From contig NZ_FTNR01000001.1 in the NCBI RefSeq assembly GCF_900156475.1, positions 434,001 through 498,000 on the forward strand: a stretch of 64,000 bases of DNA, read 5' to 3'. Both the position numbers and the translations under genes were made by a program. The DNA is from Natronorubrum thiooxidans. GTDB taxonomy: Archaea; Halobacteriota; Halobacteria; Halobacteriales; Natrialbaceae. Below the pieces are notes generated by a model, which was not told where the DNA came from, searched no databases, and was given only the letters and a program-made list of their open reading frames with translations. This document shows positions 17,209 through 26,307 of this stretch, one piece after another. The first letter of the stretch is position 1. Every line of letters begins with the position of its first letter.

Positions 17209-18453
17209 ATGTACGACGAACTCATCGATAGCGGCGATCTCTCGATCGCCCGGAAGTCGGTTCTGCCGGGCACTGGCTTTTTTCTGCCCGATACTCTCGA
17301 GGACGACCTCGAGGACGAACAGACGGCAGCCGCACTCGAGGGAGCCGACGTCGCCGTCATCGCCGACCCTGACGCCGACGGCCTAGCCTGCGTGGCGCTG
17401 ATTCGAGAGGCCTACAACGACGTCCAGCAGATCCCGGAACCCGACGGCGAACCGACTGACGCCTCGGACGCGGCCGATGCCGTCGACGACGCAGACGAGG
17501 AAACCGTCAGTCTCGCCGGCGAGGCCGACGAACCGCTCGGGGAGCCCGAACCCACGCCCCACACCGTCGCCCTGATTCCCGCAAGCCCGCACAACGTCGA
17601 GGACGCGCTGGCGCGGGTCGCCGAGTACGGCGACGAGGGGATCGACATCTTCGTCTGTGACCTCGCGCCGGACCGCTACGAGTACGTCGAGGAGGAACTT
17701 GAGGCAGCCCTCGAGACCGGGGCCAGCGTCGAATGGTACGACCACCACCAGTGGGGCGACGACGTCGCCGCGTCGGTGCGCGACGCCGGGGCAACGCTAG
17801 TCGTCGGCGACTCCGACAAGGAGTGTAGCGCGGACGTCGTCTACCGCTCGCTCGAGTACGAGTTCGGTCCGATGTACGAGGAACTGGCCACCGTGACACG
17901 GGATCACGACCTCTGGCTGCGCGAGGACCCACGCAGCGACGACCTCGCAGACTACGCCTACTGGACCGACCCTGTCGAGTACGTCGAGGTCGTCCGCGAG
18001 TACGGCGTCGACCTGCCCGATTGGGTTCGTGAGTTCCTCGAAGAACGCCGCGTCGAAAAGGAGGCGCTGATCGAGCAGGCAGTCGGTCGCTCGGAGTTCC
18101 GCGACATCGGCGGCTACTCGGTCGGGATCACCTACGGCCGCTGTTCACAGAACGAGGTCGCCGAAGCGATGCGTGAGCAGGGGGCCGACGCCTCTGTCGT
18201 CGTCAAACCCGCCGGCTCGGCCTCGATTCGGGGCACCGACGAGTTCCAGTTGTGTCACAAGGTCGCGGGCAAGGTCAACGGCGGCGGCCACCCGAAGGCT
18301 GCGGGCTGTAAACCCGACATCTACGACGATATGCTCGACTACGCGAACCACTGGACGACCCGCGGCGCGGTGACGAAACAGGTCATCCTCGATGCGTTCC
18401 GTGACGTCGTCGCCGAGGCCGACGCGGCGGACGACGAACAGGCCGACGAGTAG
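17209..18453 (+). CDS. DHH/DHHA1 family phosphoesterase
   Basis: A 414-residue DHH-superfamily phosphoesterase (RecJ/NrnA relatives that hydrolyse short oligonucleotides or cyclic dinucleotides). Manganese-binding motifs are DPDADG (53-58), CDLAPDR near residue 150 and the diagnostic YDHHQW near 178. The C-terminal DHHA1 substrate-binding domain ends with GGGHPKAAGC near residue 360. An acidic, low-complexity insertion at about 75-110 separates the first two motifs and looks like a halophilic decoration. The haloarchaeal family is conserved but its substrate is not settled. Confidence 0.87.
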   Translation: MYDELIDSGDLSIARKSVLPGTGFFLPDTLEDDLEDEQTAAALEGADVAVIADPDADGLACVALIREAYNDVQQIPEPDGEPTDASDAADAVDDADEETVSLAGEADEPLGEPEPTPHTVALIPASPHNVEDALARVAEYGDEGIDIFVCDLAPDRYEYVEEELEAALETGASVEWYDHHQWGDDVAASVRDAGATLVVGDSDKECSADVVYRSLEYEFGPMYEELATVTRDHDLWLREDPRSDDLADYAYWTDPVEYVEVVREYGVDLPDWVREFLEERRVEKEALIEQAVGRSEFRDIGGYSVGITYGRCSQNEVAEAMREQGADASVVVKPAGSASIRGTDEFQLCHKVAGKVNGGGHPKAAGCKPDIYDDMLDYANHWTTRGAVTKQVILDAFRDVVAEADAADDEQADE

Positions 18454-18489
18454 CTGACTCGAGAACCACCCCAAATCGAACCGAGAACG

Positions 18490-18510
18490 ACCCTCGAGCG
18501 TCTCGAGGGT
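18490..18510. terminator. Hairpin between convergent genes
   Basis: Perfect 9-bp arms accctcgag (18490-18498) and ctcgagggt (18502-18510) close a 3-nt loop in the 76-bp gap between the DHH gene and the convergent membrane protein gene. A bidirectional terminator is likely, though ctcgag itself is very common in this genome. Confidence 0.5.
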
Positions 18511-18529
18511 GTAAATTCGAACCTGCTGA

Positions 18530-19228
18530 CTACTCCTGAGAGAGCACGTACCGCATCACGAGCTGGAGGACGTGGACGAACACACCAGCGACAGCGATGT
18601 AGACGCCGATGGTCTGGAGAGCGACCGAGGCGTTGCGCTGATCGCGGACCTGCCAAATTTCGTAGCCCAGCCGGAGCAAAAAGCCAAGGAAGATGAGCAC
18701 GAAGCCGACCAGCAACAGCACCTGCAGGACGAACGTCCCGACGAGAATGACACCGATACCGCCGAGGAACGCGTAGTTCGCGAACCGACCCCAGTGTTCG
18801 AACGTCCTCGAGCGCGCGTAGACGTACCCCGAGACCAGTGCCGTCAGCAGTGCGGTGATGACGGCCGTCATTCCGAGCACCAGCAGCTGTGTCTCCTGTG
18901 GGACAAACGAGATGATTCCGGCACCGAAGATCCCGAAGGCCAGTTGCAACACGGCCATGCCGATGAAGGCCACTCCCATATCGCCGTTCGTCACCCCTCG
19001 CTCGGCGATCAGTTCTCCGCCCATGATCGCCGCCCCGTAGACAACCACGCCGATGATCGGAAACGCAAAGAGATAGTCGTTGACCACTGCAAGCGGCGTC
19101 ACCGCGAAGACGTACATCAACGCGACGGTGATCGTCATCAATCCGGTCGCGCCGCCGATCACCCGCACCTCGCGACTCGAGAGGCCGAAGCCACGGCCTG
19201 TCTCGTGTGGAGTTTCGAAAGAACTCAT
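18530..19228 (-). CDS. Seven-helix membrane protein, possibly Bax-inhibitor-1-like
   Basis: A 232-residue protein with about seven hydrophobic helices spread from residue 25 to the end and short loops. ATG 19228 (MSSFETPHE) is chosen because the longer frame upstream is non-hydrophobic and atypical. The layout, with a short hydrophilic N-terminus, tightly packed helices and a conserved Arg-Asp loop before the last helices (IWQVRDQRNAS), recalls BI-1/YccA family channels, but I see no decisive motif. The gene stands alone on its strand. Confidence 0.75.
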   Translation of the reverse strand: MSSFETPHETGRGFGLSSREVRVIGGATGLMTITVALMYVFAVTPLAVVNDYLFAFPIIGVVVYGAAIMGGELIAERGVTNGDMGVAFIGMAVLQLAFGIFGAGIISFVPQETQLLVLGMTAVITALLTALVSGYVYARSRTFEHWGRFANYAFLGGIGVILVGTFVLQVLLLVGFVLIFLGFLLRLGYEIWQVRDQRNASVALQTIGVYIAVAGVFVHVLQLVMRYVLSQE

Positions 19229-19302
19229 GACTCGAGTGTACGCCGTCTGGTCGCAAAAGAATGGTCTTTGCGCCCGACCAGTGTCTGCACCGCTTTCACC
19301 GC

Positions 19303-19731
19303 TTAGGCATCGGCGGGGTTCCAGCGGTCCGAGTACGCCGTTCCACACGTACACTGCGCGTACGCGTGAATGACGTCCCCCTCGGCGTAAATCCCGCCAA
19401 CGTCCTCGTTCTGTTCTTCTGCGAAGGCAAAGATGAACTGGACCTCGTGGTCGCCGTCGCCCGGCGTCTCCGGGCAGGTGCCGCCAGTGAGATCCGCATC
19501 GATGATGCCCTCGAGGTCCATCGCCGATTTGGCGAACTGCATCGCCTCCATCCCGGTCGCTGCCTGAAACGCGTTCCGGCCGCGCTCGCCGTCGACGACG
19601 ATCAAGACGCCGTCGTCGACGCGCTCGCCGAACTCCGCCAATCGGTCGTCGGAGACGTACGAGTCAGCCAGAAACAACGCGACGTCATCCGGACGGTCAC
19701 CGGCTAGGAACTCCTCGCGTGGGTCAGTCAT
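19303..19731 (-). CDS. DUF5807-like conserved haloarchaeal protein
   Basis: A 142-residue acidic soluble protein from ATG 19731 (MTDPREEFLAG). It resembles the haloarchaeal DUF5807 family as I remember it: PDDVALFLADSYV, then DDGVLIVVDGERGRNAFQAA and a C-terminal AQCTCGTAYSDRW with a C-x-C pair. Function is unknown. The open frame continues upstream in a weaker, basic composition, so the longer version was rejected. Confidence 0.75.
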   Translation of the reverse strand: MTDPREEFLAGDRPDDVALFLADSYVSDDRLAEFGERVDDGVLIVVDGERGRNAFQAATGMEAMQFAKSAMDLEGIIDADLTGGTCPETPGDGDHEVQFIFAFAEEQNEDVGGIYAEGDVIHAYAQCTCGTAYSDRWNPADA

Positions 19732-19864
19732 ACCCCCGTATTCCCGCTCGAGGTGGAAAAAAGGCGCTATACTGGTTCCCGCCGGCCGGCAGCTATCGGC
19801 AATCGAACAGCTATCGCTGTCGGTGGCGGCGGCGGTGGATTCGACCCTCGAATCTACAAGCGGG

Positions 19865-20302
19865 TTACTGCTCTTCGAGATCCGAGGCGATATCCTGCAA
19901 ACTACTGCTTGGGGGCTCGTGAGCGTCGTAGTAGACGGTCTCACCCGGGGAGCGAAGTCCGTAGAGGAACTCGGGTTCGATGACGTCGACGAGAACCGAG
20001 CCGCCCATCGCCACGCCGTGGTCGTCGACCCAGTCGGCGAGGCGATCGGTCGCTCCGGTTGGATCGCGAGCCAGATCGGGCGTGTCGTAGATACCGGGGA
20101 TCGAGAGGTCGTCACCGGTCAGCGCTCGTTCGACCCGTGCGAAACACTCGTCGCCGTCGAGGACGACGCGGACGACCTCGTCGGTCGGAAACGCGTCTCG
20201 ATCGTCGGCCGGTACCTCGAGACGGACGCCGGTTGCCGTCTCCGTACACGTTGACCTGACCGTCTGCACTGACGGGTGGTCACTCGAAATTCGGTCTGCC
20301 AT
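19865..20302 (-). CDS. Conserved haloarchaeal protein, possibly DUF7112-like
   Basis: A 145-residue acidic protein. It opens MADRISSDHPSVQTVRSTC and has a central block DEVVRVVLDGDECFARVERA, then SVLVDVIEPEFLYGLRSPGE. The beta-rich first half suggests a small barrel. I recall a similar haloarchaeal family (DUF7112) but cannot confirm it. It follows the S6e gene on the same strand after 26 bp, so it is probably co-transcribed with that ribosomal protein. Confidence 0.72.
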   Translation of the reverse strand: MADRISSDHPSVQTVRSTCTETATGVRLEVPADDRDAFPTDEVVRVVLDGDECFARVERALTGDDLSIPGIYDTPDLARDPTGATDRLADWVDDHGVAMGGSVLVDVIEPEFLYGLRSPGETVYYDAHEPPSSSLQDIASDLEEQ

Positions 20303-20328
20303 TGACGAACAAAGAATTCGGCTGGGGG

Positions 20329-20730
20329 TTACTCGTCGGCGTCTTCGGCGTCGCCGAGGAGCGTGTCGATGTCGGTGCTGCCGTGGTCGACGACCGAGGC
20401 GTTGATCTGTGCGACAGCGTCGGACACTTCGCGACCGCGAACCGTGATACGGCGGCGCTCGCCGTCACGCGATGGTTTGTAGCCCGTCTGTCGCTCGTTC
20501 ATCAGCACTTCTTTCAGGTTTGCGCCGGCGACGTCCGGGTTGAGTGGTCGCCCAGCTTCGTCCGAGCCACCGGTGATCTCGAGCGTGTAGCCGTCGAGGC
20601 CGACTGCCCCGCCGTCGACTTCCTCGCCGATCGACTTGCCGATGAACCGGTTTGCGTCCTGTTCTTCCGCCTCAAGCTGGTAGGACGACCCGGAATCGGG
20701 GTCGCCGACGACGACAGTGAAACTTACCAT
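20329..20730 (-). CDS. rps6e: 30S ribosomal protein S6e
   Basis: A 133-residue archaeal/eukaryotic-type small-subunit protein with no bacterial counterpart. Recognised by the start [20 protein letters not shown], the [12 protein letters not shown] strand, the [18 protein letters not shown] loop and the basic [15 protein letters not shown] segment. Start ATG 20730 removes a non-conserved extension. It is transcribed leftward with a 26-bp gap to the next gene. Confidence 0.94.
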   Translation of the reverse strand: MVSFTVVVGDPDSGSSYQLEAEEQDANRFIGKSIGEEVDGGAVGLDGYTLEITGGSDEAGRPLNPDVAGANLKEVLMNERQTGYKPSRDGERRRITVRGREVSDAVAQINASVVDHGSTDIDTLLGDAEDADE

Positions 20731-20863
20731 GTGCAACGGAAGACGGCCGTCGCTCAAAAGAACATCGATACGACCTACGAGTGTGCCCTGTGATCGGGTT
20801 CGACTTCGACCGGCAGCGGCTTCGGCTCGAACAGTCAAGTACGTCGCCCGCCTACGAACAGCT

Positions 20864-21148
20864 GTGTTTATCGATCCCGAACGACTCGAGGCCCGGCTGC
20901 GCGACGAGTTCGACGGTACGGTGGGACAGGCTCGTGTCGTGGTTCGACAAGCCGTCGACCTCGCGGACGCTGGGCAGTATCAGGCCGATGTGGGTGCGAC
21001 ACTGACCACCGACGTCGTCATCGAGGAGCTCTCGGATGCCCCCGACGGGACGCCGCCGGAGCGGTGGAACTGGTGGATCGGCTCGCTCGAACTCGCCTAC
21101 GGCGGCTACAGTCAGTTCGGGATTCGACGGTATCGGGACCTCGACTGA
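20864..21148 (+). CDS. Small conserved haloarchaeal protein of unknown function
   Basis: A 94-residue acidic protein from GTG 20864. The open frame runs upstream to 20717 but overlaps the S6e promoter side and is basic, so the shorter start is preferred. The protein has an N-terminal helix ([15 protein letters not shown]), [16 protein letters not shown], and a C-terminal Trp/Tyr-rich stretch ([20 protein letters not shown]). I do not recognise a family. The amino-acid bias and codon use match the neighbours, which supports a real gene. Confidence 0.65.
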   Translation: MFIDPERLEARLRDEFDGTVGQARVVVRQAVDLADAGQYQADVGATLTTDVVIEELSDAPDGTPPERWNWWIGSLELAYGGYSQFGIRRYRDLD

Positions 21149-21457
21149 GTGTCGCTTCAATTGTAAATGTCGTAGTGCATCTCTCCGTTCAAAAAACCAA
21201 ATTCAATTTGTTTCCTCGAGTCGCTTGCAAGATACAGGGCGCGAATGTAGCATCTGGCAACGTTCAAGAACGTCTATGTACTTGACTGGCCGGTAGAATC
21301 ATCATAACTTACGGAGCAGAGTTCATCATCAAGTCAATACTATCCTCTTGTCATGATATAATTTCAAATTATCGTCAACGTATTATATAGGGCGCTGATG
21401 TGCGAGAGTGTGAGTCGATCCCATCCACGGTGTAGGGCACTCAGAGAGACATACGCC
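21149..21457. other. AT-rich intergenic region with promoter for the DUF1254 gene
   Basis: This 309-bp gap is clearly more AT-rich than the surroundings and has no credible ORF. A TATA-like tattatatag lies at 21381-21390. It would start an mRNA near 21412 and leave a leader of about 45 nt before ATG 21458, unlike the leaderless norm. Confidence 0.5.
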
Positions 21458-22582
21458 ATGAGCGATAAGACACACCACACGACGAGGAAATCGGATGCTG
21501 AACCGCTGCGAGCAACCCGCCGCACCGCGCTTCGCGGAGCGGGTCTCGCCGGCTTACTCGCGATGGGCGGCGGCAGCGCCACTGCCAGCCAACACTCCCC
21601 GAAGGCGAATACCCACCTGGCTGAAAACGAGACAGACGAGCCAGTCCCGGTAATGTGGGAGAACTACCCGCGCGCAGAGTCCGACACGTACCTCGCGCGA
21701 TACGCCGAACTGGGCGGGTTCGGAGCGTTCTATCACCTCCGAGAGCTGGTCCCCATCGACGAGCAGAACGTCATCCAGATGAATCGTGATACGCTCTACT
21801 CGGCTGGCGTCTTCGACCTGACCGAGCCGGTCACCGTCACCCAACCGGACACCGGTGACCGCTACCAGTTGCTGATCGTCATCAACCAGGATAACTACTT
21901 GCGGGGATCGTCCACAACCGCCGGCGAATACACGCTGACACAGGACGACGTCGGGACGCGGTACTGTCTGGTCCTGGTCCGCACCTTGTTCGATCCGAAC
22001 GATCCCGACGACGTCGAGACCGTCCACGCCATCCAGGACGAGATCACGGCAAGTCAGGAATCGATCGGGACGTTCGAGATCCCCAACTGGGATCAGGACT
22101 CACTCGAGGGAATCCGCGAGGCGCTCATCACGGTCGGAGAGACGATGGACGACTCCCGGGGCGTGTGGGGCGACGCCGACGAGGTCGATCCCGTCAAGCA
22201 TTTCCTCGGCACCGCGATCGCCTGGGGTGGCAGTCCAGAGACGGACGAGTTCGTTCTCTGGCGAACGCCCGAACAGAACGACGGCGAAACGTCATATACG
22301 CTCACCGTCGACGACGTCCCTGTCGACGGGTACTGGTCGGTCACCGTCTACAATAGCGAGTGGTACCTCGAAGAAAACGAGTACGACGCATACTCGATCA
22401 ACAACGTAACCGCAGAGCGAGACGACGACGGCAGCGTCACGATTCATTTCGGCGGTGATCACGACCAGCCGAACTTCCTCTACACACCAGAGGGGTGGAA
22501 CTATACGGTCCGGCTCTACGAGCCGCGCGAGGAGATTCTCGACGGGAGCTATCAATTCCCTGAAACCCAGCCTGTCGAGTAA
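21458..22582 (+). CDS. Tat-exported DUF1254/DUF1214 domain protein
   Basis: A 374-residue protein with a twin-arginine signal peptide (ATRRTALRGAGLAGLLAMG, residues about 24-43). The mature part has a DUF1254 domain (about 75-170: NRDTLYSAGVFDLTEPVTVT, then YLRGSSTTAGEYTL) and a C-terminal DUF1214 domain (about 250-370: YTLTVDDVPVDGYWSVTVYN, then GWNYTVRLYEPREEIL). The function of these beta-rich domains is not known. They are commoner in bacteria, and the AT-rich spacer upstream fits an acquired gene, but that is only inference. Confidence 0.85.
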   Translation: MSDKTHHTTRKSDAEPLRATRRTALRGAGLAGLLAMGGGSATASQHSPKANTHLAENETDEPVPVMWENYPRAESDTYLARYAELGGFGAFYHLRELVPIDEQNVIQMNRDTLYSAGVFDLTEPVTVTQPDTGDRYQLLIVINQDNYLRGSSTTAGEYTLTQDDVGTRYCLVLVRTLFDPNDPDDVETVHAIQDEITASQESIGTFEIPNWDQDSLEGIREALITVGETMDDSRGVWGDADEVDPVKHFLGTAIAWGGSPETDEFVLWRTPEQNDGETSYTLTVDDVPVDGYWSVTVYNSEWYLEENEYDAYSINNVTAERDDDGSVTIHFGGDHDQPNFLYTPEGWNYTVRLYEPREEILDGSYQFPETQPVE

Positions 22583-22794
22583 CAAGGGCGCGGCCATCGA
22601 TGTTCTGGCGACTGAACTGGCGTGACTTGACCGTCGCTCGTCTTCCACTTCGCACTGACGGTCGTGCTGAACTCCTGCTCTGCGTGTTGCAGGCGGTTAC
22701 TGCCTGTTATCAGTTCTATCTGCCACGATCTGAGCTGAGAGATGCATAAATTGAGGATTGAAGCACCACTGAGACCGAAACAGCTTTTCGGGAC
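22583..22794. other. Intergenic region between DUF1254 gene and TetR gene
   Basis: About 210 bp with no ORF or repeat I can support, apart from the operator-like palindrome that begins at 22795. Confidence 0.4.
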
Positions 22795-22814
22795 CTGACT
22801 GACTAGTCAGACAG
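22795..22814. promoter_or_regulatory. Palindromic operator candidate at the TetR start codon
   Basis: A 20-bp palindrome, ctgactgactagtcagacag, with 18 of 20 symmetric bases. Its 12-bp core (22799-22810) is perfect. The right end overlaps the GTG start codon of the TetR gene at 22814. Position and symmetry are those expected for autorepression by a TetR dimer. Confidence 0.7.
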
Positions 22815-23497
22815 TGACCAACCCCGACATCCGTGATGCGATCATGACTGCGACGTACGAAGCACTCTGTGAGGAGGGATACAGCGATCTCACCGCCCAG
22901 GCGATCGCCGACCGGACCGATCGGAGCAAGTCCGCGCTGTTCTATCACTACGGCTCGAGAGAAGCGATCGTCGCCGAGTTCATCGAGTACCTGATCGAGG
23001 GGATCGAATTGCGAGTCGCCAAAACGCGGGATCGACCGGCACTCGAGCGGCTCGCGGCCTTCGTCGACTGGTTTCTCTCCGAGCCGGACGACGACGAGCG
23101 AGCGTTTCACACCGCGTTGCTCGAACTCCGAGCACAGGCACCCTACAACGACGTGTTCCGGGCGAAACTCCGCGAGAGCAACGACCGTCTTCAACGTGCC
23201 CTCGAGGAGATCCTCCGGGACGGGCTCGAGGAGGGAGTCTTTCAGGCACACGACCCGGAAGCCGTCGCGGCACTCCTCCTTGCGGCGTTCGACGGCGCAC
23301 AGATCCGTCAGGTAACGCTCGGGCGAAACGAATACCTCGAGACGATCCGTGCTGGAACGGTCGATCACGTCCTCGCGGACATCCTCAAGCCGGACGTCGA
23401 GTTTCCGGAGACAGTCGCGTTCGAATTCCCGCCCGACGAGCGGCTGCGTGATTCGAGTACCGCCGATGAACGAACCGAACGAGATACGGTGAGATGA
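22814..23497 (+). CDS. TetR/AcrR family transcriptional regulator
   Basis: A 227-residue repressor. The N-terminal 60 residues are the TetR HTH (AIMTATYEALCEEGYSDLTA, then DRTDRSKSALFYHYGSREAI). The C-terminal part is a helical ligand and dimerisation domain. GTG 22814 is used as start. A near-perfect 20-bp palindrome overlaps this codon, so self-repression is likely. The stop overlaps the next gene's ATG by 4 bp, so the regulator and the two genes after it form an operon. Confidence 0.9.
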   Translation: MTNPDIRDAIMTATYEALCEEGYSDLTAQAIADRTDRSKSALFYHYGSREAIVAEFIEYLIEGIELRVAKTRDRPALERLAAFVDWFLSEPDDDERAFHTALLELRAQAPYNDVFRAKLRESNDRLQRALEEILRDGLEEGVFQAHDPEAVAALLLAAFDGAQIRQVTLGRNEYLETIRAGTVDHVLADILKPDVEFPETVAFEFPPDERLRDSSTADERTERDTVR

Positions 23498-24429
23498 CTG
23501 GCACCACTTCAAACACGATCCGACGTTTCGCCCGCTCGAGTACTGACGGGTCGGCGACCGAACTGCCGTCGTCGGTCCGGACCGTCGTCGACGAGTCGTT
23601 GTCGCCGCCCGACCGGTCGCTTCCTGCCGCGTTGTGTACGGTCGCCGGCGAGTGCAGCGACGACGCGGCCGATCACAGGGTAAATCCGGACATCGACCGT
23701 CTCGAGCGGGTCCTCGAACCGGTCGGTGACGCGGTCAGATACCTCGAGGGATACGTTCGGCTTCGACTCGCGATGGGTTCGGTTGGTGGCAACGCTGGTG
23801 TGACAGCCGAGCCGGCGACTGACTGGCTCGCGGAGCCGTCAGTCGATCGGGACGCGGCGATTCTCGCCAGCGATTCGCTTCACGCGACAGCCTATGCGAC
23901 GATTGCCGAGACGCCGCTACCCGACGACCGACTGCTCGAACTGTACCGACTCCTGACACAGGGATCGACGGCGCTTGCCCACCGGTCGTTCCCCCAGTTC
24001 GACACGGAGACGCCAGTCAACGCTCGAGTCAGTGTGGAGGCGACGCTTGCGGGTGTTGCCGGCGCACTCGGCGTGACCGCTGTCGGTGGATCGACCGAAA
24101 CACGCAGATGCCTGCGGCGCTACAGCCATGCAATAATGATCGCACTCGCGTCCCAGTCGACGGTCGGGACCGACGACACCAGACCTCGAGCGACGGCCAT
24201 CGCTGTCCTTTCTGGGCAACGGACACCGCGTATCGTGGAACCACGGGCTCGCGTCAAGCACTGTAGTTCGACCGTCACGAACGCCCTCGAGCGAGCGCGA
24301 ACAGCCCTCGAACCGCTCGATTCGGATGCGATTTCGAGGGAGGTCGACCGTGTATCCGCCGAGACACTGCCACCGCTCGTCCGCCTCGAGCGAGCGACAC
24401 GACTGCCGTTTCAGGACGGTCGAACGTAG
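23494..24429 (+). CDS. Degenerate polyprenyl-synthetase-like protein
   Basis: A 311-residue helical protein with weak resemblance to the trans-isoprenyl diphosphate synthase fold. The segment DRDAAILASDSLHATAYATI matches the family's ALLAGDALLA-type helix, and LYRLLTQGSTALAHRSF follows as in that fold. Neither of the two Asp-rich DDxxD motifs needed for magnesium diphosphate binding is present, so it is unlikely to be an active prenyltransferase. It is translationally coupled (4-bp overlap) to the TetR gene, which suggests a regulatory or lipid-binding role. Confidence 0.7.
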   Translation: MTGTTSNTIRRFARSSTDGSATELPSSVRTVVDESLSPPDRSLPAALCTVAGECSDDAADHRVNPDIDRLERVLEPVGDAVRYLEGYVRLRLAMGSVGGNAGVTAEPATDWLAEPSVDRDAAILASDSLHATAYATIAETPLPDDRLLELYRLLTQGSTALAHRSFPQFDTETPVNARVSVEATLAGVAGALGVTAVGGSTETRRCLRRYSHAIMIALASQSTVGTDDTRPRATAIAVLSGQRTPRIVEPRARVKHCSSTVTNALERARTALEPLDSDAISREVDRVSAETLPPLVRLERATRLPFQDGRT

Positions 24430-24433
24430 TCCA

Positions 24434-24775
24434 ATGCGCGCGTGTACACGGCCGATCTGGCCCGCATACATCCTGTCGGCGTTCGTTGCCGGCCTCGGCC
24501 ACTGGTATTTCGGCGAGTGGAAACGCGGCGTGAGCTGGTTTCTCCTCTATGCGCTCGCGCTTGCGTTCCTGAGCGCTCGGACGCTTTCGGGTGCACTCGA
24601 GGTCGACGAGCCGTTTTTCGTGACGGCGCTACAGTTCGAATCGGTCAGTTACACTGACGTCGCCGTTCCGCTTGCCGTCCTGATCGTCTGTTTGCTCGAC
24701 GTCTATCTTATCGGGCTGACGAAACGGGCAGCGGAGGCGACGCCATCGAACGAATCCCACTCAAATGACTGCTGA
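24434..24775 (+). CDS. Small membrane protein, third gene of the TetR operon
   Basis: A 113-residue protein from ATG 24434, only 4 bp after the previous stop. It has an N-terminal hydrophobic pair of helices around a Gly/Trp/Tyr turn (AGLGHWYFGEWKRGVSWFLL), a short loop and a third helix near 75-100. The shape recalls TM2-domain proteins, but the match is loose. Function unknown; its expression is probably controlled by the upstream TetR. Confidence 0.7.
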   Translation: MRACTRPIWPAYILSAFVAGLGHWYFGEWKRGVSWFLLYALALAFLSARTLSGALEVDEPFFVTALQFESVSYTDVAVPLAVLIVCLLDVYLIGLTKRAAEATPSNESHSNDC

Positions 24776-24866
24776 CGTGTCCGGTCACAAAACTGTATGT
24801 TGCCGCTCCGACCGCTTCAGACGGACTGCTGTCCGTTAGGTCCGGCGCGATCGCGACCCCGCGTGC

Positions 24867-24893
24867 GGTTGCCGGGACACGGGGACGGCAACC
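24867..24893. terminator. Hairpin between convergent genes
   Basis: Arms ggttgccg (24867-24874) and cggcaacc (24886-24893) pair perfectly across an 11-nt loop in the 122-bp gap between the small membrane protein gene and the convergent APC permease. A shared terminator is plausible. Confidence 0.4.
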
Positions 24894-24897
24894 CGTC

Positions 24898-26307
24898 TTA
24901 GTCGTCGTTTAACGCGTTGATTCTCTGGACCACTTCTTCGGATGTCTCGACCGATGTTTCGCCCGAGAGCGCATAGAAGACGACACCGAGAACACACCAG
25001 CCGAGGACGATGAGCCACTCGTATGGCCAGACCAGTGCAGATTGGCCGCCGGGCAGGTAGAGCGAGATGAAAATCGCCGTCAGCACGAACGCAACGATGC
25101 CGACGACGGAGCCACCCGGAACCTTGTATGGTCGTTCCATCTCGGGTTCACGGTAGCGAAGCACCAGGAAGGAGACGACGACGAGGAACCAGGCGACGAC
25201 GATGCCGAGTCCACCGGCGTTGACGATCCACGTGAGCATCTGTTCGCCGAAGAACGGGGCAATCGCGGACAGTCCGCCGACCAGTAGGATCGCGTTGCTC
25301 GGGGTGTTATGTTCCGGATGGACTTTCCCGAGCGATTTCGGAATCATCCCCGATTCGGCGAGTGCAAAGAGGGCACGACTGCCGCCGATGATGAACGCGT
25401 TCCAGCTCGTCATGATCCCTGCAACGCCTGCAAGTGCCATCAGCTGCCCAGCAGCGGTACTGCTGTACAGCACCTCCATTGCCGTCGCCGCGGGGAGGGC
25501 GCTGTCGACGAGTTCCGTACCCGGAAGCGCACGACTGGAGCCCCAGATGACGGCCATATAAAACAGCGCAGCCATGCTAACTGACAGTATGATCAAGAGC
25601 CCCAGCGTTCGGGCCGGAATGTCGGCTTCTTCCGCTGACTGTGGAATAACGTCGAACCCGACAAACATGAACGGCGTCATCAACACGACAGCGAAGATAC
25701 CGGCCGTTCCAGCCCCGAAGGATGGATCGGGCGATGGCTGCCCGTTGGTCACCGCACCGGCGATCAACACGACACCGGCGAACGCGATGACGACGGTCAT
25801 GATGATCTGGAACTGTGCAGCGATTCGAATGCCGATGTAGTTCAGGTACGTAATACCGATCGTTCCCAGCACACCGACGAGGATCCAGGTGGCGTACACC
25901 GGCTCGCCGGCGACCTCCCAGAGCGGGATCGCATCGAACCCGGGAACGATAAACGCCATCGCGGACGGAAGAGCCACCGCCTCGAAGGCAGCGACTGTGA
26001 CGTAGCCAAAGATGATCGCCCAGGTACAGACGAACGAGCCGATCGGACCCAGCGCACGAAGGCTGTAGACGTGTTCGCCACCGACCAACGGCATCGACGA
26101 CGCCAGTTCACTGTAAATGATCGCCACGATACCGACGACAATCCCCCCTGCAACGAACGCGGTGATCGCACCCAGTGGACCTCCTTCATTGACCCAATCC
26201 CCTGCGAGAATGATCCATCCCCAGCCGATCATCGCGCCAAACGCCAAGATCAGCATTTCCTTGCTCCCCAACGCCTTTTCTAATCCGCTTTGTGTTGTAT
26301 CTGACAT
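24898..26307 (-). CDS. APC superfamily amino acid permease of the aminotransferase/GcdH cluster
   Basis: A 469-residue, twelve-helix permease. The first helix has the APC signature (AFGAMIGWGWIILAGDW). It carries a C-terminal cytoplasmic tail after the last helix. The gene diverges from the aminotransferase-acyl-CoA dehydrogenase operon across a 452-bp AT-rich spacer, which fits uptake of the amino acid or amine that those enzymes degrade. Confidence 0.87.
   Translation of the reverse strand: MSDTTQSGLEKALGSKEMLILAFGAMIGWGWIILAGDWVNEGGPLGAITAFVAGGIVVGIVAIIYSELASSMPLVGGEHVYSLRALGPIGSFVCTWAIIFGYVTVAAFEAVALPSAMAFIVPGFDAIPLWEVAGEPVYATWILVGVLGTIGITYLNYIGIRIAAQFQIIMTVVIAFAGVVLIAGAVTNGQPSPDPSFGAGTAGIFAVVLMTPFMFVGFDVIPQSAEEADIPARTLGLLIILSVSMAALFYMAVIWGSSRALPGTELVDSALPAATAMEVLYSSTAAGQLMALAGVAGIMTSWNAFIIGGSRALFALAESGMIPKSLGKVHPEHNTPSNAILLVGGLSAIAPFFGEQMLTWIVNAGGLGIVVAWFLVVVSFLVLRYREPEMERPYKVPGGSVVGIVAFVLTAIFISLYLPGGQSALVWPYEWLIVLGWCVLGVVFYALSGETSVETSEEVVQRINALNDD

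Noticed and set aside
19732-20115. In-frame N-terminal extension of the DUF5807-like gene
   Set aside because: It overlaps the preceding conserved gene in another frame and has atypical composition; ATG 19731 gives a normal acidic start.
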